From Flavobacteriaceae bacterium (GTDB lineage: Bacteria > Bacteroidota > Bacteroidia > Flavobacteriales > Flavobacteriaceae): 15,253 bases of DNA. Where the stretch lies: assembly GCA_030625995.1 (NCBI GenBank), contig DAOUPU010000042.1:1-15253 (forward strand), in the 5' to 3' direction. Below are positions 7,315 to 13,814 of this stretch, piece by piece. The notes beneath the pieces were generated by a model. It worked only from the letters and a program-made list of their open reading frames with translations, was not told where the DNA came from and searched no databases. The translations under genes and the position numbers were made by a program. Position 1 is the stretch's first letter. Each line of letters begins with the position of its first letter.

Positions 7315-7522
7315 TAACCTCAGTGGGACCTAAAGAATAGATTTGCAGAAACTGTAGAAATAGTGAGATTTGAAAGTTAAAACAGGAAGGACTAACGGGT
7401 TAATTCGATTGTTTTTCCTTTTAAAGATTACTGTTTATATGGTTTCCCTCTGGGCTTTACAAGGCCCGCCTGCCGGCGTGCCTTGTAAAGCTGCAAAAAT
7501 TATTTAGGTCCCACTGAGGTTA
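7315..7522. mobile_element. MITE-like element with 20-bp perfect terminal inverted repeats
   Basis: TAACCTCAGTGGGACCTAAA at 7315-7334 recurs as its exact reverse complement at 7503-7522. The outermost TA on each side (7315-7316, 7521-7522) can equally be read as a TA target duplication around 18-bp repeats, which is the habit of IS630/Tc1-mariner elements. The interior holds no open reading frame of note. It carries a GC-rich hairpin with 12-bp perfect arms, GCTTTACAAGGC at 7454-7465 and GCCTTGTAAAGC at 7480-7491, with a 14-nt loop. The element fills most of the 315-bp spacer between PASTA-rluD and ddl. That it moved as a non-autonomous element is inferred from structure; no transposase or second full copy is in the window. 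Confidence 0.6.
7454..7491. repeat. Perfect 12-bp hairpin inside the MITE-like element
   Basis: The arms GCTTTACAAGGC and GCCTTGTAAAGC pair perfectly around a 14-nt GC-rich loop. Bases 7464-7476 (GCCCGCCTGCCGG) recur inverted at 11141-11153. There is no T-run on either side, so it is not a typical terminator. Confidence 0.8.
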
Positions 7523-7556
7523 GTAATTACCGCTAAGCTATACAAGTTCTTTTTTG

Positions 7557-7564
7557 TAAGTTTG
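7557..7564 (+). promoter_or_regulatory. -7 promoter motif for ddl
   Basis: TAAGTTTG fits TAnnTTTG and ends 21 nt before the ddl ATG. It lies outside the inverted-repeat element, whose right end is at 7522. No clear -33 box. Confidence 0.5.
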
Positions 7565-7585
7565 TAAGAACGCATATTATAAAAA

Positions 7586-8578
7586 ATGAAAAAAAATATT
7601 GCCATTATAATGGGGGGCTATTCCTCGGAAGTTGAGATTTCTTTAAAAAGCGGAAATGTTGTGTATAATTCGCTGGACAAAACAAAATTTAATGCATATC
7701 GGGTTCAAATTTTAAAAGATAAATGGGTCCATGTGGATGAAAATGATGCAGAGCATCCAATTAATATGGCGGATTTTACGACCAATATTAATGGCTATAA
7801 GGTAAAATTCGATGCTGTATTTAATGCTATCCATGGACATCCCGGTGAAGATGGTATTATATTAGCTTATCTGGAATTATTAGGCATTCCACATACATCT
7901 GCTCCCTCCTACCAAATGGCATTGACTTTTAATAAACGAGATTGTTTGAGTGTGGTAAAAGCTTACGGCATTAAAACTGCAAAATCCTATTATTTAAATT
8001 TGGGTGATCCTATCAACGAAAGTGAGATTATTGAAAAAGTTGGATTACCATGTTTTGTTAAAGCAAACAGGGCGGGTAGCAGTTTTGGAATTTCTAAAGT
8101 GCATAAAAAAGAACATTTGAAAGATGCAATTAAATTATCTTTTAAAGAGGATGATGAAATTATTATTGAATCGTTTTTGGATGGAAGGGAAGTATCTGTT
8201 GGTGTAATTACATATAATAATGAAATTAAAGTTTTACCAATAACTGAAATTACAACCGATAATGATTTCTTTGACTATGAGGCTAAATATCAGGGGAAAT
8301 CAAAGGAAATTACACCTGCAAATTTGTCGAATAAAGAGGAGCAACGCATTAATGAAGTGGCAAAAAGAGTTTATAAAATTTTAAGAATAAATGGATTTTC
8401 AAGAAGTGAATATATCCTGATTGATGGAGAGCCTCACATGCTGGAAATGAATACTGTACCTGGTTTAACTTCGCAAAGTTTGTTACCGCAGCAGGCTAAT
8501 ATTGCAGGGATTAGTCTGTCAGAATTGTTTGGTACCGCCGTAGAATCCTGTATTAATCTCTCCATGGGCGAAAAATAA
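7586..8578 (+). CDS. ddl: D-alanine--D-alanine ligase
   Basis: ATP-grasp ligase that joins two D-alanines in the cytosol to supply the terminal dipeptide of peptidoglycan precursors. The N-terminal domain has IIMGGYSSEVEISLKSG (7-23, with the conserved Glu15 and Ser19) and the HGHPGEDG motif (83-90). The ATP-grasp region has FVKANRAGSSFGISKV (157-172), where the usual VKP reads VKA, then EIIIESFLDGREVSVGV (191-207) and ITPANL (242-247). The metal and substrate motif LEMNTVPGLTSQSLLPQ is at 286-302. At 330 residues it is full length. The start is ATG 7586 behind an A-rich leader. coaD follows 107 bp later on the same strand, with its own -7 motif. Confidence 0.97.
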   Translation: MKKNIAIIMGGYSSEVEISLKSGNVVYNSLDKTKFNAYRVQILKDKWVHVDENDAEHPINMADFTTNINGYKVKFDAVFNAIHGHPGEDGIILAYLELLGIPHTSAPSYQMALTFNKRDCLSVVKAYGIKTAKSYYLNLGDPINESEIIEKVGLPCFVKANRAGSSFGISKVHKKEHLKDAIKLSFKEDDEIIIESFLDGREVSVGVITYNNEIKVLPITEITTDNDFFDYEAKYQGKSKEITPANLSNKEEQRINEVAKRVYKILRINGFSRSEYILIDGEPHMLEMNTVPGLTSQSLLPQQANIAGISLSELFGTAVESCINLSMGEK

Positions 8579-8606
8579 ATGGGTAGTGGGACAATGATTC
8601 CTAAAG

Positions 8607-8629
8607 TCCATTTCTTTAATTAAAATGGA
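8607..8629. repeat. 7-bp inverted repeat between ddl and coaD
   Basis: TCCATTT (8607-8613) and AAATGGA (8623-8629) can form a hairpin with a 9-nt loop, 28 bp past the ddl stop. No T-run follows, so it is at best a weak transcription or processing signal. Its left arm overlaps the expected -33 position of the coaD promoter. Confidence 0.3.
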
Positions 8630-8635
8630 TATGCG

Positions 8636-8643
8636 TATATTTG
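8636..8643 (+). promoter_or_regulatory. -7 promoter motif for coaD
   Basis: TATATTTG fits TAnnTTTG and lies 42 nt before the coaD ATG. TTTC at 8611-8614 is 21 bp upstream and could serve as a -33 box. The leader contains a small CCCC-TAT-GGGG hairpin (8658-8668), and AAAGGG (8678-8683 region) lies just before the start, an unusually purine- and G-rich site for this genome. Confidence 0.5.
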
Positions 8644-8685
8644 ATTGTCTAATTTTACCCCTATGGGGAAATTTATAAAGGGCTT

Positions 8686-9141
8686 ATGAACAGAGCAGTT
8701 TTTCCAGGATCCTTTGACCCACTAACATTGGGGCATACTGACATTATTAATAGAGCCATTCCGTTGTTTGATGAAATTATTATTGCAATAGGAACCAATG
8801 CCGAAAAAAGATATATGTTCTCTATTGAAGAACGAAGGAAATTTATAGAAAAAACCTTTGCAAATAATTCAAAAATCAAAATAGACACCTATCAGGGACT
8901 AACTATTGACTACTGTAAAAAAGTGGAAAGCAAGTTTATTCTGAGAGGCCTGAGAAATCCTGCCGATTTTGAATTTGAAAAAGCAATTGCACAAACCAAT
9001 CGAAAACTCTCTAATATTGAAACTGTTTTTTTACTGACCAGTGCAGACAACTCCTATATCAGTTCAAGCATCGTCAGGGATATTATTAGAAACAATGGTG
9101 ATGTTGCCCTTTTAGTCCCTCCTGCTGTTCTTGAAAAATGA
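8686..9141 (+). CDS. coaD: Phosphopantetheine adenylyltransferase
   Basis: Transfers AMP from ATP to 4'-phosphopantetheine, giving dephospho-CoA, the penultimate step of CoA synthesis. The nucleotidyltransferase HxGH-type motif is PGSFDPLTLGHTDII (7-21; the GH at 16-17 is conserved and TLGH replaces TNGH). MFSIEERRKFIE (44-55), RGLRNPADFEFE (87-98) and the ISSSIVRDI signature (125-133) are all in place. At 151 residues it is normal length. The start ATG 8686 gives the typical N-terminus MNRAVFPGSF. The downstream peptidase gene begins 4 nt after its stop, so the two are co-transcribed. Confidence 0.97.
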   Translation: MNRAVFPGSFDPLTLGHTDIINRAIPLFDEIIIAIGTNAEKRYMFSIEERRKFIEKTFANNSKIKIDTYQGLTIDYCKKVESKFILRGLRNPADFEFEKAIAQTNRKLSNIETVFLLTSADNSYISSSIVRDIIRNNGDVALLVPPAVLEK

Positions 9142-9145
9142 AAAT

Positions 9146-10873
9146 ATGCATCGATTAGTACTTTTTGTTTTTCTAAGTATCAGTTTTACAAGTTATACTC
9201 AAGATTATAAAACGATTTTTGAAACTAGCAAAGGAAAAGAAACCGCCACCTACCAACAAACAATAGATTTCTACCGTCTTTTAGCAGATAACTATCCTCA
9301 GATTTCCTTAATGGGGATAGGTATGACCGATTCCGGTAAACCTCTTCATTTGGTTGTTTATAATTCTGATAAAATTTTCGATTTCGATAAAATTACAAAA
9401 AGTACAATTCTTATCAATAATGGTATTCACCCTGGTGAACCGGATGGTATTGATGCCTGTATGATGTTGCTAAGAGATATAGTACAAAATGAAAAATTGA
9501 ATAAGCAATATAAAGATATTGTTATTTGTATCATTCCAATTTATAACGTGGGAGGTAGTTTAAACAGAAACTCTTTGAGCAGGGTCAATCAAAACGGGCC
9601 GGAATCTTACGGCTTTAGGGGTAATGCCCGGAATTATGATTTGAACAGGGATTTTATCAAAAATGACACCAGGAACGCACGCACATTTACTAAGATCTTT
9701 CACAAAATAGATCCTGATGTGTTTATTGACAATCATGTTAGCAACGGTGCTGATTATCAATATACTTTGACCAATTTATTTACACAGCACAATAAATTAG
9801 GTGGTGAACTCGGTGTTTTTTTAAATCAAAAAATGAGGCCTGAAATTCAAAAGGATCTGGTTGAGAAAGGGCTGATAATAACACCTTATGTAAATGTATT
9901 TAATCAGGTTCCGGAGATAGGTTTTTCTCAATTTTTTGACACCCCCAGATACTCAACAGGATATACGACCTTATACCATACTTTGGGAATCATGGTAGAG
10001 ACACATATGTTAAAAAATTATAAAGATCGTGTAGATGCAACTTATAGCTTTATGGTGTCTGTCTTGAAATTTTTGCAAGAGAACGGGAAGGAGATCGAAG
10101 AACTAAGAAATCAAGCTACAAATTTTGTTTTATCGAATAAAAAGTATCCTATTGAATGGGAAATCGACAGTACCAAACATACTACATTGAATTTTAAAGG
10201 ATATGCAGGTAATTTTGAAACCAGTAAAGTGACAGGCTTAAAAAGATTAAAATACGACCGATCCAATCCAACTACCAAACCGGTAAAATATTATAACTTT
10301 TTTAAACCAAAGAAGGAGATCATTATTCCTAAGGCTTATATTATACCTAAGGATTGGTGGCGTATAATTGATCTCCTGCAGCTAAACAATATAGAATTTT
10401 ATCCTCTTAAAAAAGACACGATCATATCGGTTGAATCCTATAGAATTAATGATTACAAAACTGTAGGTAAATCTTACGAGGGACATTATATGCATTCAGG
10501 TACTAAGGTTTTAAAATCAAATATCGATCAATCTTTTGAAAAAGGAGATTACTATATTCCAATAAATCAAAACGGAATGAGATATTTACTAGAAACACTT
10601 GAACCTGAAGCTAAAGACTCCTATTTTAATTGGAATTTTTTCGATATAATTTTACAACAAAAAGAAGGTTTTTCACCCTATGTATTTGAAGATCTCGCTT
10701 TTGAAATTTTGAATAATGATCCAAAATTAAGATCTGAGTTTGAACAAAAAAAGAAAGAGAATGTTGATTTTTCTAATAACTGGTATGCGCAATTGAATTA
10801 TATATACATGCATTCAAAGTATTATGAAAAGGCTCATTTGCAATATCCTGTTTATAGAGTGTTATATAATTAA
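9146..10873 (+). CDS. Secreted M14 zinc carboxypeptidase
   Basis: Predicted exported metallopeptidase of the carboxypeptidase A (M14) family. Residues 1-18 form a signal peptide (HRLVLFVFLSISFTSYTQ). Zinc ligands are His95 and Glu98 in NNGIHPGEPDG and His197 in FIDNHVSNG. NYDLNRDF (163-170) carries the Asn/Arg pair that binds the substrate carboxylate, and Glu285 in GIMVETHMLK is the expected catalytic base. The last ~275 residues, after the catalytic domain, are not recognised and may be a family-specific accessory region. I chose ATG 9146, which gives 575 residues and a good signal peptide; an in-frame TTG at 9131 would overlap coaD. The substrate is unknown: it could be dietary peptides, or peptidoglycan peptides given the ddl neighbourhood, but the latter is only suggestion. 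Confidence 0.9.
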   Translation: MHRLVLFVFLSISFTSYTQDYKTIFETSKGKETATYQQTIDFYRLLADNYPQISLMGIGMTDSGKPLHLVVYNSDKIFDFDKITKSTILINNGIHPGEPDGIDACMMLLRDIVQNEKLNKQYKDIVICIIPIYNVGGSLNRNSLSRVNQNGPESYGFRGNARNYDLNRDFIKNDTRNARTFTKIFHKIDPDVFIDNHVSNGADYQYTLTNLFTQHNKLGGELGVFLNQKMRPEIQKDLVEKGLIITPYVNVFNQVPEIGFSQFFDTPRYSTGYTTLYHTLGIMVETHMLKNYKDRVDATYSFMVSVLKFLQENGKEIEELRNQATNFVLSNKKYPIEWEIDSTKHTTLNFKGYAGNFETSKVTGLKRLKYDRSNPTTKPVKYYNFFKPKKEIIIPKAYIIPKDWWRIIDLLQLNNIEFYPLKKDTIISVESYRINDYKTVGKSYEGHYMHSGTKVLKSNIDQSFEKGDYYIPINQNGMRYLLETLEPEAKDSYFNWNFFDIILQQKEGFSPYVFEDLAFEILNNDPKLRSEFEQKKKENVDFSNNWYAQLNYIYMHSKYYEKAHLQYPVYRVLYN

Positions 10874-10953
10874 AATTCAGATGGTTATATCATTATTAGT
10901 TGGGTTCAATTGATTTATGATTGTCAATTAACAAATGCCGATCGAAGATGCAA

Positions 10954-10973
10954 ACAACAAGCAACCTACCAAC
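10954..10973. repeat. CAA-rich direct repeat, copy 1
   Basis: ACAACAAGCAAC is followed directly by CTACCAAC. The same two blocks occur at 11523-11548 in the same orientation, about 570 bp away, there separated by 6 nt. Confidence 0.65.
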
Positions 10974-11064
10974 ATGAACTTCCCTGATTGGTGTTGACCA
11001 GTTTTTATTATCAAAAATAGTTAAAACATTATTATCTTCTAATTGATTTTTAATCCACTCCTTC

Positions 11065-11100
11065 TCGCAGAAATCGCAGATACTATTGATTTCGCAGATC
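11065..11100. repeat. Degenerate 9-bp tandem repeat, four units
   Basis: The units are TCGCAGAAA, TCGCAGATA, CTATTGATT and TCGCAGATC. Three of the four share TCGCAGA at exact 9-bp spacing; the third unit has decayed or is unrelated. Confidence 0.6.
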
Positions 11101-11110
11101 TCACTTAAAA

Positions 11111-11148
11111 CCTGCCACGCCATACCTTTCGGTAGATAAACCGGCAGG
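11111..11148 (-). repeat. Hairpin with possible GNRA tetraloop
   Basis: CCTGCC (11111-11116) pairs with GGCAGG (11143-11148). Nested inside, TACC and GGTA (11123-11126, 11131-11134) close a 4-nt loop that reads GAAA on the minus strand, a GNRA-type loop. Its right arm is part of the 13-mer CCGGCAGGCGGGC shared, inverted, with 7464-7476. Whether it is transcribed is unknown. Confidence 0.5.
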
Positions 11149-11330
11149 CGGGCTCACAACCTTTTCTTCCGTCTTCCAACTAATCAACTCATCTTCTAAT
11201 CATCAAATTGTACAATTATCAATACGAAACTGCCCTTAGATTTATACTGATTAACTAAATCCTACCCCATGGATTCTGAACTCCATAATACTTCTTTCTT
11301 ATTTGTCCCGTACTTACTCCATAGTTAAGC

Positions 11331-11355
11331 CTATGAATCCCTATGGATTTCATAG
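11331..11355. repeat. Imperfect palindrome
   Basis: CTATGAATCC and GGATTTCATAG pair around a CTAT loop with one bulged base. Upstream CCATAG (11319-11324) can also pair with CTATGG (11341-11346), so alternative folds exist. No T-run follows. Confidence 0.4.
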
Positions 11356-11476
11356 AGTCAATTAGGGTCTAACAACTAATTAAATCAAATATTTTATTTA
11401 AATAGGGATACCAACTCTTTCTTGAAGTCTTCTGAATAACCAAGTTGTTTTCTTAATGGTCTTAAACCTGTTCACC

Positions 11477-11505
11477 TATAAATTGACTTTTTCGGTCAAC
11501 CTATA
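11477..11505. repeat. Inverted repeat downstream of sulP
   Basis: TATA-nn-TTGAC (11477-11487) and GTCAA-nn-TATA (11495-11505) are inverted around a 7-nt T-rich loop, about 50 bp past the sulP stop. It could be a weak 3'-end structure; there is no T-tail. Confidence 0.35.
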
Positions 11506-11522
11506 TCAGAGACGTACAACGT

Positions 11523-11548
11523 ACAACAAGCAACTATCAACTACCAAC
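11523..11548. repeat. CAA-rich direct repeat, copy 2
   Basis: ACAACAAGCAAC, 6 nt, then CTACCAAC; the same blocks as at 10954-10973. It is preceded by a tandem GTACAAC pair (11514-11527) and ends 4 bp before the sulP stop codon. Confidence 0.65.
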
Positions 11549-11552
11549 CAGC

Positions 11553-13157
11553 CTAATGATCATATTCAAAAAGTCCTTTTTCAAATTTTTCAGGATCTTC
11601 CGCTAAATGATAACGGGGGTCATCAATCGCCTCAATAATCACCTCGTGAAATTTTTCATCCGCTTTATAAAGTAATTCTTTACAATCTTCACTTAAATGT
11701 TTTAAATGAATTGTTTTTCCTGCCGCTTCGTATTTTTTAACCAAATTCAAGATCGCTTCAAAAGCGGAGTGATCACTCACTCGTGATTCTATAAAATCTA
11801 TTTCCACACTTTGAGGGTCATTTTTCACATCGAACTTTTCATTGAATTCAGTAATTGAACCAAAAAATAATGGTCCCCAAATTTCGTAAATTTTAGTCCC
11901 ATCATCTTTCATTCGTTTTCTAGCCCTGATACGTTTCGCACTTTCCCAGGCAAAAACCAATGCGCTGACAATAACTCCCGAAATAACAGCAATTGCCAGA
12001 TCAAAAATTACAGTTAGAGAAGATACTAAGATCAGTACAAAAAGGTCAGTTCGCGGAATCTTGTTCATGATCCTAAAACTACTCCAGGCAAAAGTTCCTA
12101 TCACAACCATAAACATTACTCCCACCAAGGCGGCAATCGGTACCTGCTCTATTAAACCAGAAGCAAATAGTATAAATCCAAGTAAAGTTAATGCCGCAAC
12201 TATTCCAGATAGTCTTGTTCTCCCTCCTCCTTTTATATTTATTATGGACTGCCCTATCATGGCACAACCTCCCATTCCACCAAATAATCCAGTAACAATA
12301 TTGGCACTTCCCTGCGCCACGCACTCACGATTTCCGTTGCCACGAGTCTCGGTCAACTCGTCAATTAAATTCAGCGTCATTAAAGATTCTATCAAACCAA
12401 TAGCCGCTAAAATCAAGGCATAAGGGCCAATAAATCTAAAAGTTTCAAAGTTCATAGGAATTTTTGAGAAGGTTTCTAAATGCAATACAGGTAGCCCGCC
12501 TTTTAAGCCTTCTCCTCCTCCATCTCTAATAAAAGATCCAACCGTGGCAACATCCAATCCACCAAAAATTACAATTGCTGATACAACTAGTATCGCTACT
12601 AATGCTTCAGGAAATTTTGAAAAGGTCTTTATCTTTGGCAAACCCCACATAATGAACATTGTAAGGACAACCAAGACTATCATATACCAAAAATTAGCAT
12701 TACGCTCTTCCGGAAACATACCTAATTGAGACATAAAAATAACGATTGCCAAACCGTTTACGAAGCCCATCATTACAGGATGTGGAATTAACCTTACGAA
12801 CTTGCCTAATTTAAGAATACCTGCCATTATTTGGATAAATCCCATTAATATAACAGTTGCAAAAAGATAGTACAATCCAAGATTCTCATCAATGTTTCCT
12901 TTCGCATTTCCCTCTGAAACAAGCGAAACCATAACCACAGCAAGAGCTCCGGTAGCTCCGGAAATCATTCCCGGCCGACCTCCAAATATTGAGGTTATCA
13001 ATCCAACCATAAAGGCAGCATACAATCCCACCAGGGGGTCAACTCCTGCCACAAAAGCGAATGCCACAGCTTCCGGTACCAGAGCCAAGGAGACTGTTAT
13101 TCCTGAAAAAATATCATTCCTGACATTCTTTACTCTTTTGCGTATAAACTTTTCCAT
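11553..13157 (-). CDS. SulP-family inorganic anion transporter with STAS domain
   Basis: Inner-membrane transporter of the SLC26/SulP family, which carries sulfate, bicarbonate or other anions, often with sodium or protons. The N-terminal membrane domain has PLVGLYAAFMVGLITSIFGG (41-60) and RPGMISGATGALAVV (61-75), the family hallmark on TM3. NGNRECVAQGSANIVTGLFG and GGCAMIGQSIINIKGGGRTR mark the TM8-TM9 region. The C-terminal STAS domain covers about residues 425-500 and includes SRVSDHSAFEAI near 459-470. At 534 residues it is full length. Substrate choice between sulfate and bicarbonate cannot be made from sequence alone, and no sulfate-assimilation or carbonic anhydrase gene is adjacent. 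It starts 50 nt after the Nudix stop on the same strand, with its own -7 motif. Confidence 0.94.
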   Translation of the reverse strand: MEKFIRKRVKNVRNDIFSGITVSLALVPEAVAFAFVAGVDPLVGLYAAFMVGLITSIFGGRPGMISGATGALAVVMVSLVSEGNAKGNIDENLGLYYLFATVILMGFIQIMAGILKLGKFVRLIPHPVMMGFVNGLAIVIFMSQLGMFPEERNANFWYMIVLVVLTMFIMWGLPKIKTFSKFPEALVAILVVSAIVIFGGLDVATVGSFIRDGGGEGLKGGLPVLHLETFSKIPMNFETFRFIGPYALILAAIGLIESLMTLNLIDELTETRGNGNRECVAQGSANIVTGLFGGMGGCAMIGQSIINIKGGGRTRLSGIVAALTLLGFILFASGLIEQVPIAALVGVMFMVVIGTFAWSSFRIMNKIPRTDLFVLILVSSLTVIFDLAIAVISGVIVSALVFAWESAKRIRARKRMKDDGTKIYEIWGPLFFGSITEFNEKFDVKNDPQSVEIDFIESRVSDHSAFEAILNLVKKYEAAGKTIHLKHLSEDCKELLYKADEKFHEVIIEAIDDPRYHLAEDPEKFEKGLFEYDH

Positions 13158-13177
13158 GGTTAAATTTTTAGAATTGG

Positions 13178-13185
13178 CAAAAGTA
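13178..13185 (-). promoter_or_regulatory. -7 promoter motif for the SulP gene
   Basis: On the minus strand TACTTTTG fits TAnnTTTG and ends 20 nt before the ATG at 13157, within the 50-bp gap after the Nudix gene. No clear -33 box. Confidence 0.45.
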
Positions 13186-13207
13186 CATCATTCCAATCTA
13201 ATGTGCT

Positions 13208-13807
13208 TTAATTATTTTGTAAATGATCAAATAACAATTTTATATTACCATAAGTATTCAACAAAGCCTTTGATGTGTTGATATTGTTCATAAAAGCGAC
13301 CTCAGTAATATCTTCTTCCGTTTGCGGTATTAAAGTTCCGGAAAAATCAGTTTTCATCAAATACCACTGGGTAATTTTTAATGTATTGCGTCCGTTTCGC
13401 TGAAAAATATGATATGTTTTTGGTAATTTCTTTTTGATGGTTACTCCTTGCAAGCCACATTCCTCTATAACTTCCCTAATTGCTGCCTCTTTTTTTGATT
13501 CACCCTTTTCAATTTTCCCTTTTGGCAGATCCCATTTATTTAACCTAAAAATAAACAGATTATCTCCTTTATCATTCTTAATAAGTCCACCTGCCGCTCT
13601 TTCAATTTTGAAATTATCCTTAAACTTCTTCCATAACTCTTTTAAATCAGAATGATACAGAAATATTGAATCAAATTCTCCGGATTCTGCCTTTTTTAAA
13701 ACAGAACTTATGGCGTCCTTATCATATCGAAAAAAATTATTTCCTGCTCCGTTTTTCAAATTATCTGTTAAAAATATTGGAACATCATGGCTAAAAATTG
13801 TATACAT
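13208..13807 (-). CDS. Nudix hydrolase
   Basis: Hydrolase of nucleoside diphosphates linked to another group X; the exact substrate is not known. The Nudix box is perfect: G-x5-E-x7-REVIEECGL within GKIEKGESKKEAAIREVIEE (97-116), continuing CGL, which binds the metal ions. The preceding NKWDLPKG is typical of the fold. The ~65-residue N-terminal extension (MYTIFSHDVPIFLTD...) precedes the Nudix domain, which begins near ERAAGGLI; its role is unknown. I chose ATG 13805-13807, giving 199 residues; an in-frame TTG 21 nt upstream would run into the pyrE start and is less likely. It is divergent from pyrE with 7 bp between start codons, which suggests shared or mutually exclusive promoter use and perhaps a link to nucleotide metabolism. 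Confidence 0.92.
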   Translation of the reverse strand: MYTIFSHDVPIFLTDNLKNGAGNNFFRYDKDAISSVLKKAESGEFDSIFLYHSDLKELWKKFKDNFKIERAAGGLIKNDKGDNLFIFRLNKWDLPKGKIEKGESKKEAAIREVIEECGLQGVTIKKKLPKTYHIFQRNGRNTLKITQWYLMKTDFSGTLIPQTEEDITEVAFMNNINTSKALLNTYGNIKLLFDHLQNN

Positions 13808-13810
13808 TTG
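13803..13810 (+). promoter_or_regulatory. -7 promoter motif for pyrE, next to the start codon
   Basis: TACATTTG fits TAnnTTTG and ends 4 nt before the pyrE ATG at 13815. TTG at 13777-13779 stands 23 bp upstream and can serve as -33 box. Transcription would start at or beside the ATG, giving a leaderless or nearly leaderless mRNA. The motif overlaps the Nudix start codon. Confidence 0.55.
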
Positions 13811-13814
13811 CAAT

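Larger units (their letters stand above)
10874..11552. other. Gene-free tract of short repeats and hairpins
   Basis: 679 bp between the converging M14 peptidase and SulP genes with no convincing gene. It holds two copies of a CAA-rich motif near its ends (10954-10973 and 11523-11548), a 9-bp tandem repeat (11065-11100), a GC-containing hairpin (11111-11148) and an imperfect palindrome (11331-11355). The 13-mer at 11141-11153 is shared with the MITE-like element. It looks like accumulated repeat debris; function unknown. Confidence 0.7.

Noticed and set aside
9131..9145. TTG start for the M14 peptidase inside coaD
   Set aside because: ATG 9146 directly begins a good signal peptide and needs no overlap with coaD.
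11065..11100. CRISPR-like repeat
   Set aside because: Units are only 9 bp with no spacers between them and no cas genes nearby.
10896..11123. 75-codon minus-strand open frame beginning with ATG
   Set aside because: It runs through the 9-bp repeats, the CAA-rich repeat and the hairpin, has no recognisable domain, and its N-terminal part simply translates the repeats (ICE, ICD, FCE). Treated as noncoding repeat debris.
12061..12423. 120-codon plus-strand open frame opposite the transporter
   Set aside because: Antisense to conserved SulP membrane segments; no RNA or protein family recognised.
13710..13814. Upstream in-frame extension of pyrE from an earlier ATG
   Set aside because: It would add 35 residues antisense to the Nudix gene and unlike PyrE N-termini; ATG 13815 gives the normal protein.
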